From Chamaea fasciata (taxonomy: Eukaryota > Chordata > Aves > Passeriformes > Sylviidae), in NCBI GenBank assembly GCA_029207755.1, contig JARCOQ010000003.1, positions 45,404,144-45,468,143 on the forward strand: a stretch of DNA of 64,000 nucleotides, read 5' to 3'. The position numbers were made by a program, and so were the translations under genes. Below, one piece after another: positions 52,340-64,000 of this stretch; the stretch's first letter is position 1; each line of letters begins with the position of its first letter. The notes below the pieces were generated by a model, which made no database searches, had not been told where the DNA came from, and was given only the letters and a program-made list of their open reading frames with translations.

Positions 52340-52364
52340 TATGGAAGTCTTATGGACTTCCATA
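52340..52364. repeat. short perfect hairpin in TA-rich patch
   Basis: TATGGAAGTC, a 5-nt spacer, then GACTTCCATA: a perfect 10-bp stem, embedded in a TATATA-rich patch (52306-52335). Confidence 0.85.
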
Positions 52365-54020
52365 AGATATGGATGAGTACTTGATATTTTAATTGCGTAG
52401 TTTATACTTATGCATGCCTGACATTGAAATGAACAGATGTTTTACCAGTGTAAGACCTGCCTAATAGGATTTGTTCTCTGGATTAAGCAGAAGTCTTGGA
52501 AAGTATGAAACATGAAGACAATTCAAAGGAGAAGCATTCATCTTCTAATAGCCGAGTTGAAAGCAATTTCTGTTCTTTACATCTTTTTGTTTATTCTCTT
52601 TAACTTAATTTCATGATTTCATATTAAAAAAAAAGAAAGAAAAAAGAACAGTCTGTAAAAGTAGGGTCTTATGCCAGCAGTGTCTATTTTGGAGCTTAGT
52701 AGTGGCAGCATACAAACCTCTCTATATGTCCTAGCTCCAAAAGGAGACTTCAAGAATCAGTCTCTATATGAGTTACAAGAAAATTTAAGAATTTCAGTGA
52801 CACACTTGTCAGTTAAGGCTTCTCTTTAGTTTTAGCAAGTTTGTTGCCTACAAATTTGAACTAAAACTTGTAGTTTTGCCCAATTTATTTTGGCATATGA
52901 TTGCTCATAATGATTTAAAACCGAAAAAACAGAATGAAGTTGAAAATATTTGGGTTTCTGCTTTTAAGCAATATGATTCAAAAGTTTCCTTGGTTTGGTA
53001 GGTTGCTGGAAGAAGTCTATAATATGAGAACACATTTATGTACATTTTTAGGTGGTCAACTATTCCTATATGAGTGGAAAACATCCACGAAAAATTTGTT
53101 TTTCATTGAGGATTGGTTTTGGTTTGGAGTGTGTATTTTTTGTTTGTTTGTGGGGGTTTTTGTTTGCTAGTTATTTTGTTTTTTTGTTTTTTTTTTTTTT
53201 ATTCTGTTCAATTTTTTTAAATGTTTAAATTAGTGCTATTAATTTTTGCTATTGTGATGGTTTGGTGAATGACAAAGCTCAAATCATCGGTTAATTGCTT
53301 TGGTAGTTTTCTTGCAACTGGATAAAATGCAAAAAGCTGAAACTGGTGGCACAGATAACTGTAAACAATAAGCACATCTTAGAGAAATGGGGATAACCTT
53401 ACTAACTTAGTCTGCTTTGTAGGCAACAGGTGGCCCACTGCATGCAAGTGCTGCCGTCATGTATATATATTTTTATATATGTGTTGACTTGGCATGGAGA
53501 AAGCAACAGAGAAGATGCATTGTGAAGCTTAAGAAGGAACCATGATCTTTGTGGGTTATCATCAAAGAATGGTTGCTTTTAAAAGAAATGCTTGTGGTGT
53601 TTTTGTTGCTGGATTGGTTTGATCATTTGGTTTTGGTTTTCTTTTTTTGGTCTCTTGTTATTAATATCTTAGACATCTTGATTTCCATAGGCAATGCCTC
53701 TTCCTACTGTTCTTCTTTACTGCCATTGCAAGAAGTTAGTCTGTAGATAATGCAGATCCATCCTGTAAGCATTCCTATAAATCTTTGATATTCTTATCAA
53801 AAAATATTGTACAATGAAGGTTGTGTAGCTGGGTTAAGCTTGTGAATAGTAAATTTTGCAATGAAGGAAAGATGAAAGGATGTTGGGTCTAGAACTAAAA
53901 GTATCTAGAAATAGGAAATAGTTTTTAAGAAAAGAAAGGCTGATCGATTTTCAGTGGCTTCTGAAGCAAGTGAAAATATTTTATTGTAGTTATACTGAAC
54001 CTGTGATGTTTTCTGGTAGT

Positions 54021-54054
54021 TGCGTGTGTGGTGTGTGCGTGTGCGTGTGTGTAT
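54021..54054. repeat. (TG)n microsatellite, interrupted
   Basis: About 34 bases of TG with C interruptions (TGCGTG), ending 230 bases upstream of the 57-nt exon candidate. Confidence 0.9.
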
Positions 54055-54283
54055 GTTTCTGTTTTGTTTTTGTTGAATTCCCAGGAAGAGGTTTAAACAT
54101 GAAGGCAAAACTTTCAAACCCTAGCATGGCTAAATAAAAAGCAACGCTGCCATTTTTTTTTTTTCCTTTTTGTGCCTCCATCTAGATCTGTCACATAATT
54201 TAAAGCAAAAAGAAAGATACAATTTAACCACAGGAGAGCTAATAGTGTGAAAAAAAAAACCCTGATGAATTTTGTTTCCGCAG

Positions 54284-54340
54284 CACGATATTATCAAAGA
54301 TTTAAGAAACAAATTTGCCAGCCTCGGCGAGAACTCTCTG
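54284..54340 (+). CDS. RYR2: candidate RYR2 57-nt cassette exon
   Basis: Nineteen codons reading HDIIKDLRNKFASLGENSL between acceptor TTTTGTTTCCGCAG and donor CTG|GTAACA. Phase 0 to 0, in the gap between Glu3715 and Glu3716 where the 24-nt microexon also lies. Coding character: GC-rich third positions and two CpGs (GCCTCGGCGAGAAC) inside an AT-rich intron, with no stop in this frame until three codons past the donor. The peptide is a plausible amphipathic helix followed by a small turn. I do not recognise it from RyR1, RyR2 or RyR3 proteins. Inclusion alone or with VTGSQRSK would keep the frame. It may be a tissue-specific cassette or a conserved exon of minor isoforms; expression is not shown by sequence alone. 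Confidence 0.55.
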
Positions 54341-55433
54341 GTAACAGCATAAATGTCTGTGTTGGTTTGCTTTTGAGTTAAAGGTTTATTTTTCATTCAT
54401 TTGAACATATTTCTCTTTTTTACCTCTTCTTTTTTAATTTAATACTCATACCCTCAATTTAGCAAGCCTTCATTTTTTAAACCTCTTCCATCTTCCAATG
54501 TATTTTTTCCGTAACTTGGATGGAAAGTTTATGGCAGCAAAGCTGTCATTCTGGCTACTTCTGCTGCAGCTGTTCCTGCTTTTAGGTCATACATGTTTTG
54601 GGCGTTGTGTTTTTGGACATGATACTAACTGATTGTGTCATGTTCCTTTTGAGTAAGCTTTTTCCACGCCATCTGATGGACTCACTGTCATAGGGCTCTA
54701 TGCAACTTCCATTTTGCAACTTATACTGCTTAGTCATCCTCAATTCTCCAGCAAACTTCAATTAACCTGATGAAAGTTGAAACTCATCTGGAATTAACTG
54801 TGCCTTTATGTTTGCTCTTTATGCTCTTTGTGTTTTCGGTAGTAGTTTAAATTACAAAAAAAAAACTTCACCATTGCTCAAGCAACGCCATGCAGTATTG
54901 TTTGTTGCCGCTAGAGAATACAAAATATAAAAGCACAGTGTATTCTATCAAATATTCTGTTAGTAGGGGGGCAATCTATATTGTGATATGATATGTTTTG
55001 AAAAAAAAAATCTGAGATGCTTCTTTTACTCTGGTATTCAGCAACAACTTGCAACTCAAGAGCCACATACTGAGCAGTATGAAGTTATGGTCACAGTATA
55101 GAAGATTATTAAGAGTATGAACTGTTGCACAAAAACACAGTACAAAAGTGCAAGTTTGATACATGCAGTATATATAATGAACATGGGCTTTGAAATAATC
55201 TAATGATTCACAATTGAGATGACTCTTTCCAGATAAAGTGCTAAAAGCATATTAAAGAAAAATGCCAAGTGGAGATTATTACTTGAACCTGTTAATTATT
55301 TGTTCAGTAGCATTGTATGTGTTAAAATGGTTCATGATGTTGCCATAGAGCCCATATACTGAGAAAACCAAGAACCTTTGGAGGATTGATAGTAACTCAA
55401 ATCTCATGTTAAATGACTGGAATTTTTATTCAG
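54341..55433 (+). other. intron
   Basis: AT-rich, nothing recognised. Confidence 0.88.
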
Positions 55434-55533
55434 GAAAAAGAAATGGAAAAGCAAAAACTTCTGTATCAACAAGCCAGACTGCATGATCGGGGTGCTGCTG
55501 AGATGGTTCTGCAGACAATCAGTGCAAGCAAAG
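55434..55533 (+). CDS. RYR2: RYR2 exon, residues 3716-3748 plus first base of Gly3749
   Basis: 100 nt; phase 0 in, phase 1 out: [20 protein letters not shown] then [13 protein letters not shown](G). Acceptor TTTTTATTCAG, donor AAAG|GTAGGG. Central-domain helices, identical to mammalian RyR2 as I recall it. Confidence 0.98.
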
Positions 55534-56435
55534 GTAGGGTTTTAGTGTGTAGATTAAATTTTAAACCTTATTTCTAATTAACTTTGAAGTTATTTTATTT
55601 ATTATTGTGCAAAACATGCAGATGTTGACTCTAAGGTTTGCTCTCAAAATGAACTCGAAATTTCAAAATTTTTGACAGCTAATCTAGAAAAATATAATAA
55701 GTAATTTTCATGAGACTATTGTTTCTTTTGTAGTTATAATTAATTTTTCTAGTGCTAATTTTGAGGATGTGTGAAGTACTTCATACCTTTAGCAGCATTG
55801 AATGATAAAATGGCCCTCAAATTCAGGAATCTGCACAGTTCTGAAGTAGGTGTGGACTTAAGTCCTTTTATTATTTCCCATTCTCCAAATATCTGCTTTA
55901 TTGGTGTACTTTTCAGATAAAACATTTCAGAAGTTCAAATTATGTTTTTGTCCCTTAGAAACCATCTTATTCTAAAGTTTTATGCTTTCATTTTTTTTCT
56001 TTTGTGATTTGTTTCAACAATAGTGATGTTCTAAAAATTCCTGATTACAAATTTTGTTTACTGTAGTTAAATGCTTGGGTCACTGTCATTTTCTGAAGAA
56101 ACCAGAAGAAAACATCCAGATTTTCATGCAGAGGGGACACATTGCTTTCACATAAATTTGAAAGTTAGCTTATCATTGTGAGGCCAGCCTTAAATCAACT
56201 GTTGGATGCTCTAGTGATTGAAACATGGTTTATATTCGCTGTACTCAGTTATTCCTGCCTTATATCTTACTTATTCTGTGTACTTTGTATGCATTACACT
56301 ACGTCTCTAGGCATTCATGAAGAAATTAAGGAAAAATAGGTCAGTTTTGCAATTAATTGAATGGATAAATTAATTAGTAAAACATTCTTAATTTTATATA
56401 TTATCCAAAAATGTATTTTAAAATGCTTTTTTAAG
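55534..56435 (+). other. intron
   Basis: AT-rich, nothing recognised. Confidence 0.9.
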
Positions 56436-56515
56436 GTGAGATGGGGCCAATGGTTGCAGCTACCCTAAAGCTAGGAATTGCCATCTTAAATGGAGGAAAT
56501 TCTACTGTTCAACAG
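56436..56515 (+). CDS. RYR2: RYR2 exon, residues 3749-3775
   Basis: 80 nt; phase 1 in, phase 0 out: (G)EMGPMVAATLKLGIAILNGG then NSTVQQ. AAG-type acceptor (CTTTTTTAAG), donor CAG|GTAAGG. Thr to Met at the second full residue; otherwise unchanged. Confidence 0.97.
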
Positions 56516-57284
56516 GTAAGGTACTACTTTTTTTCTACCCATTTTAGCCAGTATAGGTCTTTATACCATGGTCATTATTACTGTAGTAGCACATTATGTA
56601 CTGTGACTATTTGTCACACACTGTTTATCCTCTTACTCTTTCTTGCAGAATAAAATTGTATACAAAAGTCCCCTTTTTTAGTGGGTATTTCTGATTTGCT
56701 TACAAGGCTAAAAGAGGTTTGTTTTACACTTCAGGTGTAAGGGGGAAATTTTATGTTATATCATTTACTTATGTAGGAATTCTTTGAGAAGGAGGGCTTT
56801 CTTGGGAGATTGCCATTGTTCTATAGCTAGGATAGCAAAATTGCTGACCCCAGTCTTCATCAAAAAGAATGATACACAACTTCAGAAGTCCTTAGCTTAT
56901 GCAATGGAGACTCTTGCTGATCAAAGCAGAGAAAATCCTGAATAACTAATCTACCATAAGATAATTTGGTGCCCAGAGGACAAGATTACATTTATATTAA
57001 ACACTAAATTCTTTGGGCTGTGTTGACTTTAGTTACTATCATTATTTTCCATGCTTTAGGAAGGTATAACCAAAATGTATGCCGTCTTCCATAAAGTATA
57101 TGAGCATTAAATGTTCTTTTTGCTTTTGATAGCTGGATTTTTCTCTGCAAGGCTCTTAAATATTAGAGATACTTCCAGACACCATTATCACTAATAGTAT
57201 TGAATCCATACAGTCTTAAGTTACCTAGGTTATCACATAATATGAATATTAATTCTCTGCATAAACTATTTGTGTTTGCTCCAG
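56516..57284 (+). other. intron
   Basis: AT-rich, nothing recognised. Confidence 0.9.
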
Positions 57285-57361
57285 AAAATGCTTGACTACC
57301 TCAAGGATAAAAAGGATGTGGGTTTCTTTCAGAGCCTTGCTGGTCTTATGCAGTCCTGTAG
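57285..57361 (+). CDS. RYR2: RYR2 exon, residues 3776-3801
   Basis: 77 nt; phase 0 in, phase 2 out: [20 protein letters not shown] then LMQSC(S). Acceptor TTTGCTCCAG, donor TAG|GTAAGA. Unchanged from mammals; conserved central-domain helix pair. Confidence 0.97.
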
Positions 57362-58704
57362 GTAAGAAAGTATTGACTTGAAAAATGTATTATTTTGCAT
57401 TTATATTTTATTCCATGGGTTTTATAGTTCTGGAATGATCGTGTACATAGTTCTTGCAAGCAGCACTTGGGGATTGTAATGTGCTAGATTGGGATAAAGG
57501 ACAGAGTGATGCTGGTGGTGTGAAAATCTATATGATAGGGATCTACCTTTGTAAGAAAGCTCTTTTCAAAAATATTTATGGAATTTGAGTCTACCTGAGA
57601 TATGGCAGAAACCAACTCCAGAGTTAGGAACATTTCTCAGAAGTGAATCCTTATCTCTGGAGGTATCCAGTGGTCCTGCAGAGGTCAGGTTAATGATCAA
57701 TGTTAAGTAATCATAAAGATTTTGGGGAAACCCAGCTTTGTTAGAATTATTCATAGGACTTCTTAGAAGTCAGAAAAAGAAATGAAATATCTATTTTCCT
57801 TTTAAAATAACGAATTTTAATAAATTGAGATGATACTATGACTTTTTTTTCCATTCATGCTTATTTATGATTTATATTGATTTCATATATAAATGTACGT
57901 GTTTAAATGTATTATATGTAATTTCTAAGAATAAACCATATCAGTAAATGATGTATTAATAAACACAGGACTAAAAGGGGCTCCCTGGATCAGGTGATTC
58001 AGTCTTGTTATGTCCTGGGTATCACGTTATGTATTCTTTTTTCTTAATGCTGTCTGTGGCCAAGTCTCATTTTGAAATGAGTGAGGTTTCTTCCCAGCAG
58101 AGGTGCTGTCATAGTTCTATGGTCATCTGGCTTTTATAGCTGTTTTTCTTATGAACAAAAGTTATCCCTGGCCAGCTGACGTGCAAAGCCCTGAAAGGCA
58201 GAATCTTGCATGTTCACAAAGTATGTGAGGTATATGTTCCTTAAATCTGGTTAGTTGAATACATATTCCCTTTTAGAAGCTTCAGTTTTTCAGAACATGG
58301 AGAGAGAGGAACACTAAGTGGAACTAGTAATGACAGTTTCTTAATGGACCTTACTCTGCTTGGTATGGACTGGGCTATAATACAAAAGTAGTCAATAACT
58401 CGGCTTCTTTATAGCACCTAAAAATGAGTATGTATATCATAAATGCATACATTCCCCCTTTTTTTTGGTCAGTCATACAGAGCTGAATTCTGTGGTCACT
58501 TTCAGGGCAAAAGCAGTTAAGGCTGTTGAGCTGAGATTTGTAATCTCATAACAGACACATTTATCAAACCACTGAGATGTATATTTTTAATGCTAGTATG
58601 CTTGTAAACTTCAGTGACATCACACATCCTTTTTAACTTCCACAGAATTAAATATTGCGTATATTTAATTAGTCACAAGACAAATGTACTTTTTCTCACC
58701 GCAG
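57362..58704 (+). other. intron
   Basis: AT-rich, nothing recognised. Confidence 0.89.
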
Positions 58705-58778
58705 TGTTCTTGACCTAAATGCGTTTGAACGTCAGAACAAAGCAGAAGGCCTTGGCATGGTGACTGAAGAGGGATCAG
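58705..58778 (+). CDS. RYR2: RYR2 exon, residues 3801-3826
   Basis: 74 nt; phase 2 in, phase 1 out: (S)[20 protein letters not shown] then EEGS(G). Acceptor TTCTCACCGCAG, donor TCAG|GTACTA. Unchanged from mammals. In the mammalian reference protein the next residues are EKVLQDDEF, whose exon lies beyond the window; the optional VITHER microexon lies between. Confidence 0.97.
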
Positions 58779-60569
58779 GTACTATTGATTCAACAGAAAT
58801 TTATCCATGACCTTTTTTAAGTTTTGCAGAAGCAAGCTGAATTTGAAAGAACCCAGGAGTGGTTTAGGTTAAGTATAAGGAACAGGTTCTTCTTCCAGAG
58901 GGTAGCTGGCCACTGGAACAGGCTCTTCAGGGAATTGGTCACAACACCAGCCTCGTAGAGTCCAAACAGTGTTTGGACAATGCTCTCAGGCACATGGTGG
59001 GATTTTGTGATGTCCCACATGGGGCCAGGATTTAGAATTTGAAAATGCTTGTGGGTGTCTTCCAACTCAGGATTGTCTATGATTTCATGAACCTTGTAAA
59101 TGCATATCTAGAGGCTGAAGCTAAAACAGGTTTCCTAAAAGTGATTTATATTTAATTGACATACCTAAGCCTGTCTTTGTCAACAGTAAGTCATTAGCAT
59201 GTGTTGAGTTTCAGAATGGTCTCAGAGGATTCTTTCTTATCATTCTGAAGAAGTGAAGACATTACATGTAAAATTGAAAACATATTATATTTACAAACAG
59301 CAGTGTTTATACATGTAAAACATTTCAGAAGTCCCCAACCAGTTTCAGCATAAAATGAAATTAAAAGCTCCCACCTGATTTCTTAAACTGAAAACCACAC
59401 CACTTACTTAAGCCATAAATTAAATTTAAGAGGTTGAGGGAAATCTATCTGCTCTGTGGAAAAAGGTCTGGGAAAGCTTTCTCTTTGAAATATTTTTCTT
59501 CTATTTGTCTTTCGGGAAATACTGCAAAAATTTCACTCTACTTTTGACTTTGAACCAATTTGGCTTTCCACCCTTGGTGTTGTTAGTTCACTGTCATTTT
59601 CTTTCTTCTGTTTAATGAGTTCTACTATTCCCTTACTGTGGTTGCCCAGATACATTAAGTTTGTTCTTACATGCTTAATAGAGCTACCAAAGCACATTTT
59701 CTTCCTTTATCTTCAGAATTTTTTACAGTGCATTTTTTGTGTTTTAATCCAACAGTGACCTAACCTTTTAACATGTTTTTTATCTTAAAAGCAAGGTAAA
59801 AAAGCTTGACTGTATAATCCCTATTTCATTTGAGGGATCATAATTCATACCAGCAGCACTACATATCTCATTGTCCCGTGTGCCCATAGGTCTTTTATGC
59901 GGCCTATTTCTTTAATATTCAGCTGTTTAAATAATGATTTTTCATTAACTATTATGTTTGTCTGAATGAATTCAAGGCCAATCAAAAATTCTTCTTCTCC
60001 AAAAGTGCTCTCAGAGTTTAAATTATTGATTAAGTCTTTCTAGACTTATGTGAATAAAAAGTGAACCCATGTGGATAAAATTCAGCTACAAGATTGTAAA
60101 TTGAACACTGGTACAGCTATCTGGCATATAAATTTTGGCCTTTACTCTCATGTTTTACTGGGGATTATTCTGCACAGCCTTTTTTTCTTTTGGACAGTAT
60201 TTCTACTCTTACACGACTGAACTTACTCATAATGTTGGATTCTGAAATGGACTCTCAAGATATTGGCTCATTATTCTTTTGACCTCTGCCTCTGTTTCTA
60301 GAAATGACTGATTTTGCATGCAAATATAAATAAATCTTTAAATGCTGCATAATTGACTCTACTGATGTTAAGAGTATTTTTGTGCTTCCTCATTTGAGGA
60401 ATTTTTTTTCATTTTCTGTTCATTTGATGTTTCTCTTTTAGTACAGAACTAATTTTGGCAAAACCAATACTAACTTGTATTTTGTATTTGCTAAAACAAA
60501 TTCTCACCTTTTTTCTTTTTTTCCTGTTTCTTTTTCTTTGAACTAATTGTCCTGTCCTCCCTTCCTCAG
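58779..60569 (+). other. intron with CR1 fragment
   Basis: Holds the CR1 fragment at about 58842-59090, starting only about 64 bases after the donor. A long C/T-rich tract (60508-60569) precedes the microexon acceptor. Confidence 0.87.
58842..59090 (+). mobile_element. CR1-like LINE 3' fragment (divergent subfamily)
   Basis: Follows the CR1 order GGTTTAGGTTAAGTATAAGG, CCACTGGAACAGGCTCTTCA, GTTTGGACAATGCTCTCAGG, CTTGTGGGTGTCTTCCAACT and CAGGATTGTCTATGATTTCA. The wording of the middle part differs from the other CR1 copies here, indicating another, probably older, subfamily. Confidence 0.85.
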
Positions 60570-60587
60570 TCATCACCCATGAGCGTG
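60570..60587 (+). CDS. RYR2: RYR2 18-nt microexon (VITHER), counterpart of RYR1 ASII
   Basis: Eighteen bases between acceptor CCTCCCTTCCTCAG and donor GTG|GTAATT; phase 1 in and phase 1 out. Spliced after EEGS(G) it gives EEGS-VITHER-G before GEKV. Skeletal RYR1 has an alternatively spliced six-residue microexon (ASII, VINRQN) at exactly this point (EDGT-VINRQN-GEKV), and RYR3 reads EEGT-LIVRER-GEKV. The human RyR2 reference protein, as I recall it, skips this segment (EEGS-GEKV). The match in position, length, phase and V-I-x-x-x-R pattern makes a chance call unlikely. Whether it is used, and in which tissue, cannot be read from DNA. Confidence 0.8.
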
Positions 60588-63500
60588 GTAATTATTAAAA
60601 AGAACTGCCTATTCCTTATTTTCCCTGCTCTTAGCTTTGTGTCAGCACTGTACACCTGTACTCCTGAATATCACTAGATTTTTCTCCTGTAAGACTGCTA
60701 AACTAGTGTGATTTTTCTGTTAATATTACCGTTGTTCATTCTAAAATTCTTGGTTTACATATCAAACCTTCCCATTTTGGTCTTCCTCTCTTTATCAGGA
60801 TTTGCACAGTGACTGACACAGTAGATGTAAGAGCAGCAAGCTTTTTTATGCTTTTCTTTCCTGTTCTTTTTTATTTGTTTTCATTTTAGCAAGCCCAGTA
60901 TTTGCGATGGATGAATGTTAAAAGGAAATACAATAATATACACATACACAAAGCCTTGTGCTTTAGTCCTCCTGTAGCCTTTTTGTTGTGTATTGAATGT
61001 GGCTTTATTGCTGCATTGATTTGTGCAAGCACAGGAAATCAGTGGTGGATCCAGTGAGGATTTGAGGGTGGTTAGTAAGGAGAGGACTTACCACTGGCTA
61101 GGTTTATCTAATGCGGTCAGGAGTTGATACCAGAAAGAGGTAGTGCATTGCTAATTAAGAGGAGTCAATACTGTTTACAGGTGATTCTTCCTTATTCTGA
61201 AAGCTACCTGATGTGTTATGGTTGCTATACCTCAAAGTTTCCAAACTTCGAGGAAGAGCTTTGTAGGAGCAGCTGCCCTGAGATGTTCATGTCACCATGT
61301 GAAAAGAGTATTTGAAATACAAAATGTGTATTACCAGTCAGCAGAAACAATGAACTCCAACACAGCAGATGGTTTTCATTAGCCAAATGTTGGGGAGGAG
61401 GATGATCTGGTGTTTTATTTGTTTTCTCAGTGGGAATTTTCTTATTTGGCAGCTTAACAAAATTCTACACAGTGATTAGGGTAATTTTTTGTTTGTTTTC
61501 TCTGTTACTGAGCAGTAGCAGTGTCAAGATACAGTAATCACTGTGTCAAAGATTTCTTGGCACAAAGGGATAATATTTGCTAACACCATCTTTTCCTACT
61601 TATTAATATCCAGCTACTGAAAATTCAAGACAAAAGAAAACCAAAAGTGACTATAATTTTCCCTTTTCAAAATTACATTATTTTTGATAATATGCTACCT
61701 TCAAATAGTAATTTTTTTTTTTAATATTATGAAGTGCACCTTTTTCAGTTAATTGAAAAGTAGTTTATGTAAGAGCTGTACAGGTACTGGTATTAATAAC
61801 TGATAGCATTAAGAAAGCCAAGCCAGTGTGTCTGTGGGGAAACTCCTGTAGTGAACAGTTTCAAAGTATCCTAGATTTTATAGGATATCTGACCTCTTAT
61901 GTCTGCAATCCTGTAAATAATCATCTGTTATTACTACAAAGGAAGTACTAACGATGTGAAAGATTTTCTCCCAGGTTGTTTTTGGTTTTGTTTTTTTGGG
62001 AAAGATGCTTAGTCTATGAGTAATTAATTACTCCTCAATCAGAGATAATTTTTTTGATTCCCAAGGAAGTGATGGGTTGTAAAATGGGCATTTTGGCCTG
62101 TTTATCATTTCATCTCAATTGGCTGCAGAAGCACATTCATGAGTAATTGTCACTGACTTTGCAAGGTACAAGCCTGAAACTGTTATTCCCAAAGTCAAAG
62201 AAAAACTATTGAAACTTATGAGAATAAAGTCAACTTTTCCTCATGTGCAGTTCTTGTTTCTGGTCACATGCCAACCTTAGCAATAGATAGAAATCCCTGT
62301 ATTGAGTCAACATGGATGTGAAATTTATTGCTCTGTTCCCATTGTTTCTTTGTGCTGTCCACATCGTAAGTGCCTTGTCCTGATATTCCTCTGACTGGTA
62401 CTACCTTCCCTTTCCAAACCCTGGAACCCCCACTGGTAACAACATTGATGGTTCTTTAGCAGATGTGTTTCTTACTTGTTTTTGTGGCGTACTCAATGTT
62501 GTTTCTTCTGTATGTATATTGTTTTGATTGTTCTGTTTCCTTTTCCAAAAAGGGGGGTTCAAAATCAAAGATGTATAGAAATACTGTTTTGCAATGGTTT
62601 TTTATTTGACACTCATACTCCTTGCCATTTCACTGCGAGTCACAAAAGTCTTGAAAGTGCAATGTTTTTCTCTTTTGGAGAGACTTGTTTTACTTATACG
62701 AAGTACAAATCTTAAGATATTAAGTTTACAATTAGATTATTTTTCTTTTTTTCCCTCTTTCACGAAAGCTCTATTTTAATGTTCAATTCTTTAATATTTT
62801 ATCATGACTTTCTTTCATTTCTCTGTAAGTTCACAGAAGCCTTATTTTAATAAAATGCAATTTTAAAATGAGACAGTAGGTCTTAAAGGACTTTTACCAA
62901 TCTGAGAGGTAGATGTGATAACTAGCTGTAGGTAGATAACTAGCTGTATTGTGGGTTTACATTAGGGCTATTATCTGCCATTGATAATGTGGAATTAATA
63001 AATGAGCTTTTGGCATTCTGCAACCTAGTCACACTTAAAGTTGACGCTTAAATTGTGTGTAACCCACTGTAGCCTACATTGGAGAAGTGTCTTTCACCTT
63101 CATAAAACTATTTGAATCAGTGAATTCATTTAAAAGGGAACTTAAATAACTTCAGAGAATTTCACTCACTGAGGAAACAAGTGCATTTCTTACTTGAATT
63201 AGACTGTTGAGAAGTCAAAGACATGCTGCATTAACAAACCAACCCAATACTGTCTGGATCTTGTGATAAGAATAAATTTACTTGCTTTATCATGGACAGA
63301 TTTGCTCTTGCTTCACAGACATCACAAAAGAGTCCTGTTCCCATTTGAAAGATGAAAGTATTTTTATATTTCTGTAATATGTACTATCTAACCCATGTTT
63401 CTGAGTAGCAATAGAAGTCAAATCTTTTCCACTGAGGATTTAAAAAATAAAATCAAGAAAGGCAGGGAGAATCATTGAACTTTGATACATGCACTTTCAA

Positions 63501-64000
63501 GTAAAAAAACTCCATGCATTTATTTTTCATTGAATTTTATTTTTTGTTTCCTACATGATACCTCTGTTCCTGTATATCACAAACTGCCAGTTTTGCAAAG
63601 CTACAGGCTTAAAGCCTTTGTGTGTACAGCCATACCATTTACATACAGCATGAGCAATGGCAGCATTTTAACATCTAAACAAGCATTTGCCAGAATATAT
63701 CTAATATCAACAGAAATTAAAGAACGTTTCTTCATAACAACCTAAATCATACTACATGTAGCGTGTATGTTTGTAAGTAATTCTTTGCAAATCTTTATGT
63801 GAACTGGCATGAATTTGTGTGCACAGCAGCAAAGGTTGCTTTCCTGAATTGTATAGAAAGAAATGGGTCTCCATTTCAGTTCTGTAGTTGCCAGTGAGGC
63901 ACCACTTGTAATCAGTAAGTAAAATCTGAAAATGGAAATTCCTGTCCATACGAACATTGGTTTTAGTCTGATTTTGATCAGGTGTAAAAATTGAAAACCA
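60588..64000 (+). other. intron (continues past window)
   Basis: 3.4 kb. The following coding exon (expected to start EKVLQDDEF or similar) is not present before 64000. I see no repeat family or exon-like segment; short open frames on both strands near the end have no splice context. Confidence 0.85.

Larger units (their letters stand above)
49447..54283 (+). other. intron between two cassette segments
   Basis: 4.8 kb. Contains a CR1 tail on the minus strand (52147-52215), a small palindrome (52340-52364), a T/G-rich tract near 53145-53220 and a TG microsatellite (54021-54054). The open frames at 50481-50830 have no matching splice sites. Confidence 0.85.

Overview
The window is a stretch of vertebrate, almost certainly avian, chromosome lying entirely inside one very large gene on the + strand: the cardiac-type ryanodine receptor RYR2, the sarcoplasmic/endoplasmic reticulum Ca2+ release channel. 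Bird origin is inferred from the compact AT-rich introns, the low repeat load and the interspersed repeats that can be recognised, which are all CR1-type LINE fragments. The paralogue call (RYR2, not RYR1 or RYR3) rests on RYR2-specific segments such as the acidic exon at 47714-47767, the calmodulin-binding exon at 41903-42015 and the phosphorylation segment RRISQTSQ.

Thirty-one canonical coding exons were placed by reading GT-AG boundaries and codon phase. They join without a frame break into a protein matching human RyR2 residues about 2710 to 3826. The numbering is anchored on Ser2808 and independently lands on Trp3587/Leu3591/Phe3603 of the calmodulin site, provided the 12-residue mammalian segment 3564-3575 is counted. 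Exons from 144 to 7552 build the repeat-3/4 (P2) domain with the PKA/CaMKII phosphorylation cluster. Exons from 10703 to 39014 build the helical solenoid (HD2). The exon at 41903 carries the Ca2+/calmodulin site, and 42640-58778 begins the central domain. The gene runs off both ends of the window.

The accessory content is alternative-exon material. (1) A 24-nt microexon at 49423-49446 encodes the insert VTGSQRSK known from human RYR2. (2) A 57-nt exon-like segment at 54284-54340, in the same gap between the same canonical exons and in the same phase, is not one I recognise. (3) An 18-nt microexon at 60570-60587 (VITHER) sits exactly where skeletal RYR1 has its ASII microexon (VINRQN). (4) The counterpart of the mammalian 12-residue exon (residues 3564-3575) is at 40687-40722, but its 5' splice site reads GA instead of GT, so the exon looks lost here. 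(5) A 375-nt phase-0/phase-0 open segment with good splice sites at 37333-37707 lies in a 4.1-kb intron and could be an unrecorded cassette exon or an exonised transposon relic.

The rest is intron: CR1 LINE fragments (the longest at 12838-13565, minus strand), simple repeats, a perfect 15-bp-stem inverted repeat at 15636-15677, a four-run G-quadruplex motif at 40205-40221 and a GC-richer unclassified island near 8760-9520. No RNA genes, second gene, promoter or bacterial-type features were seen.
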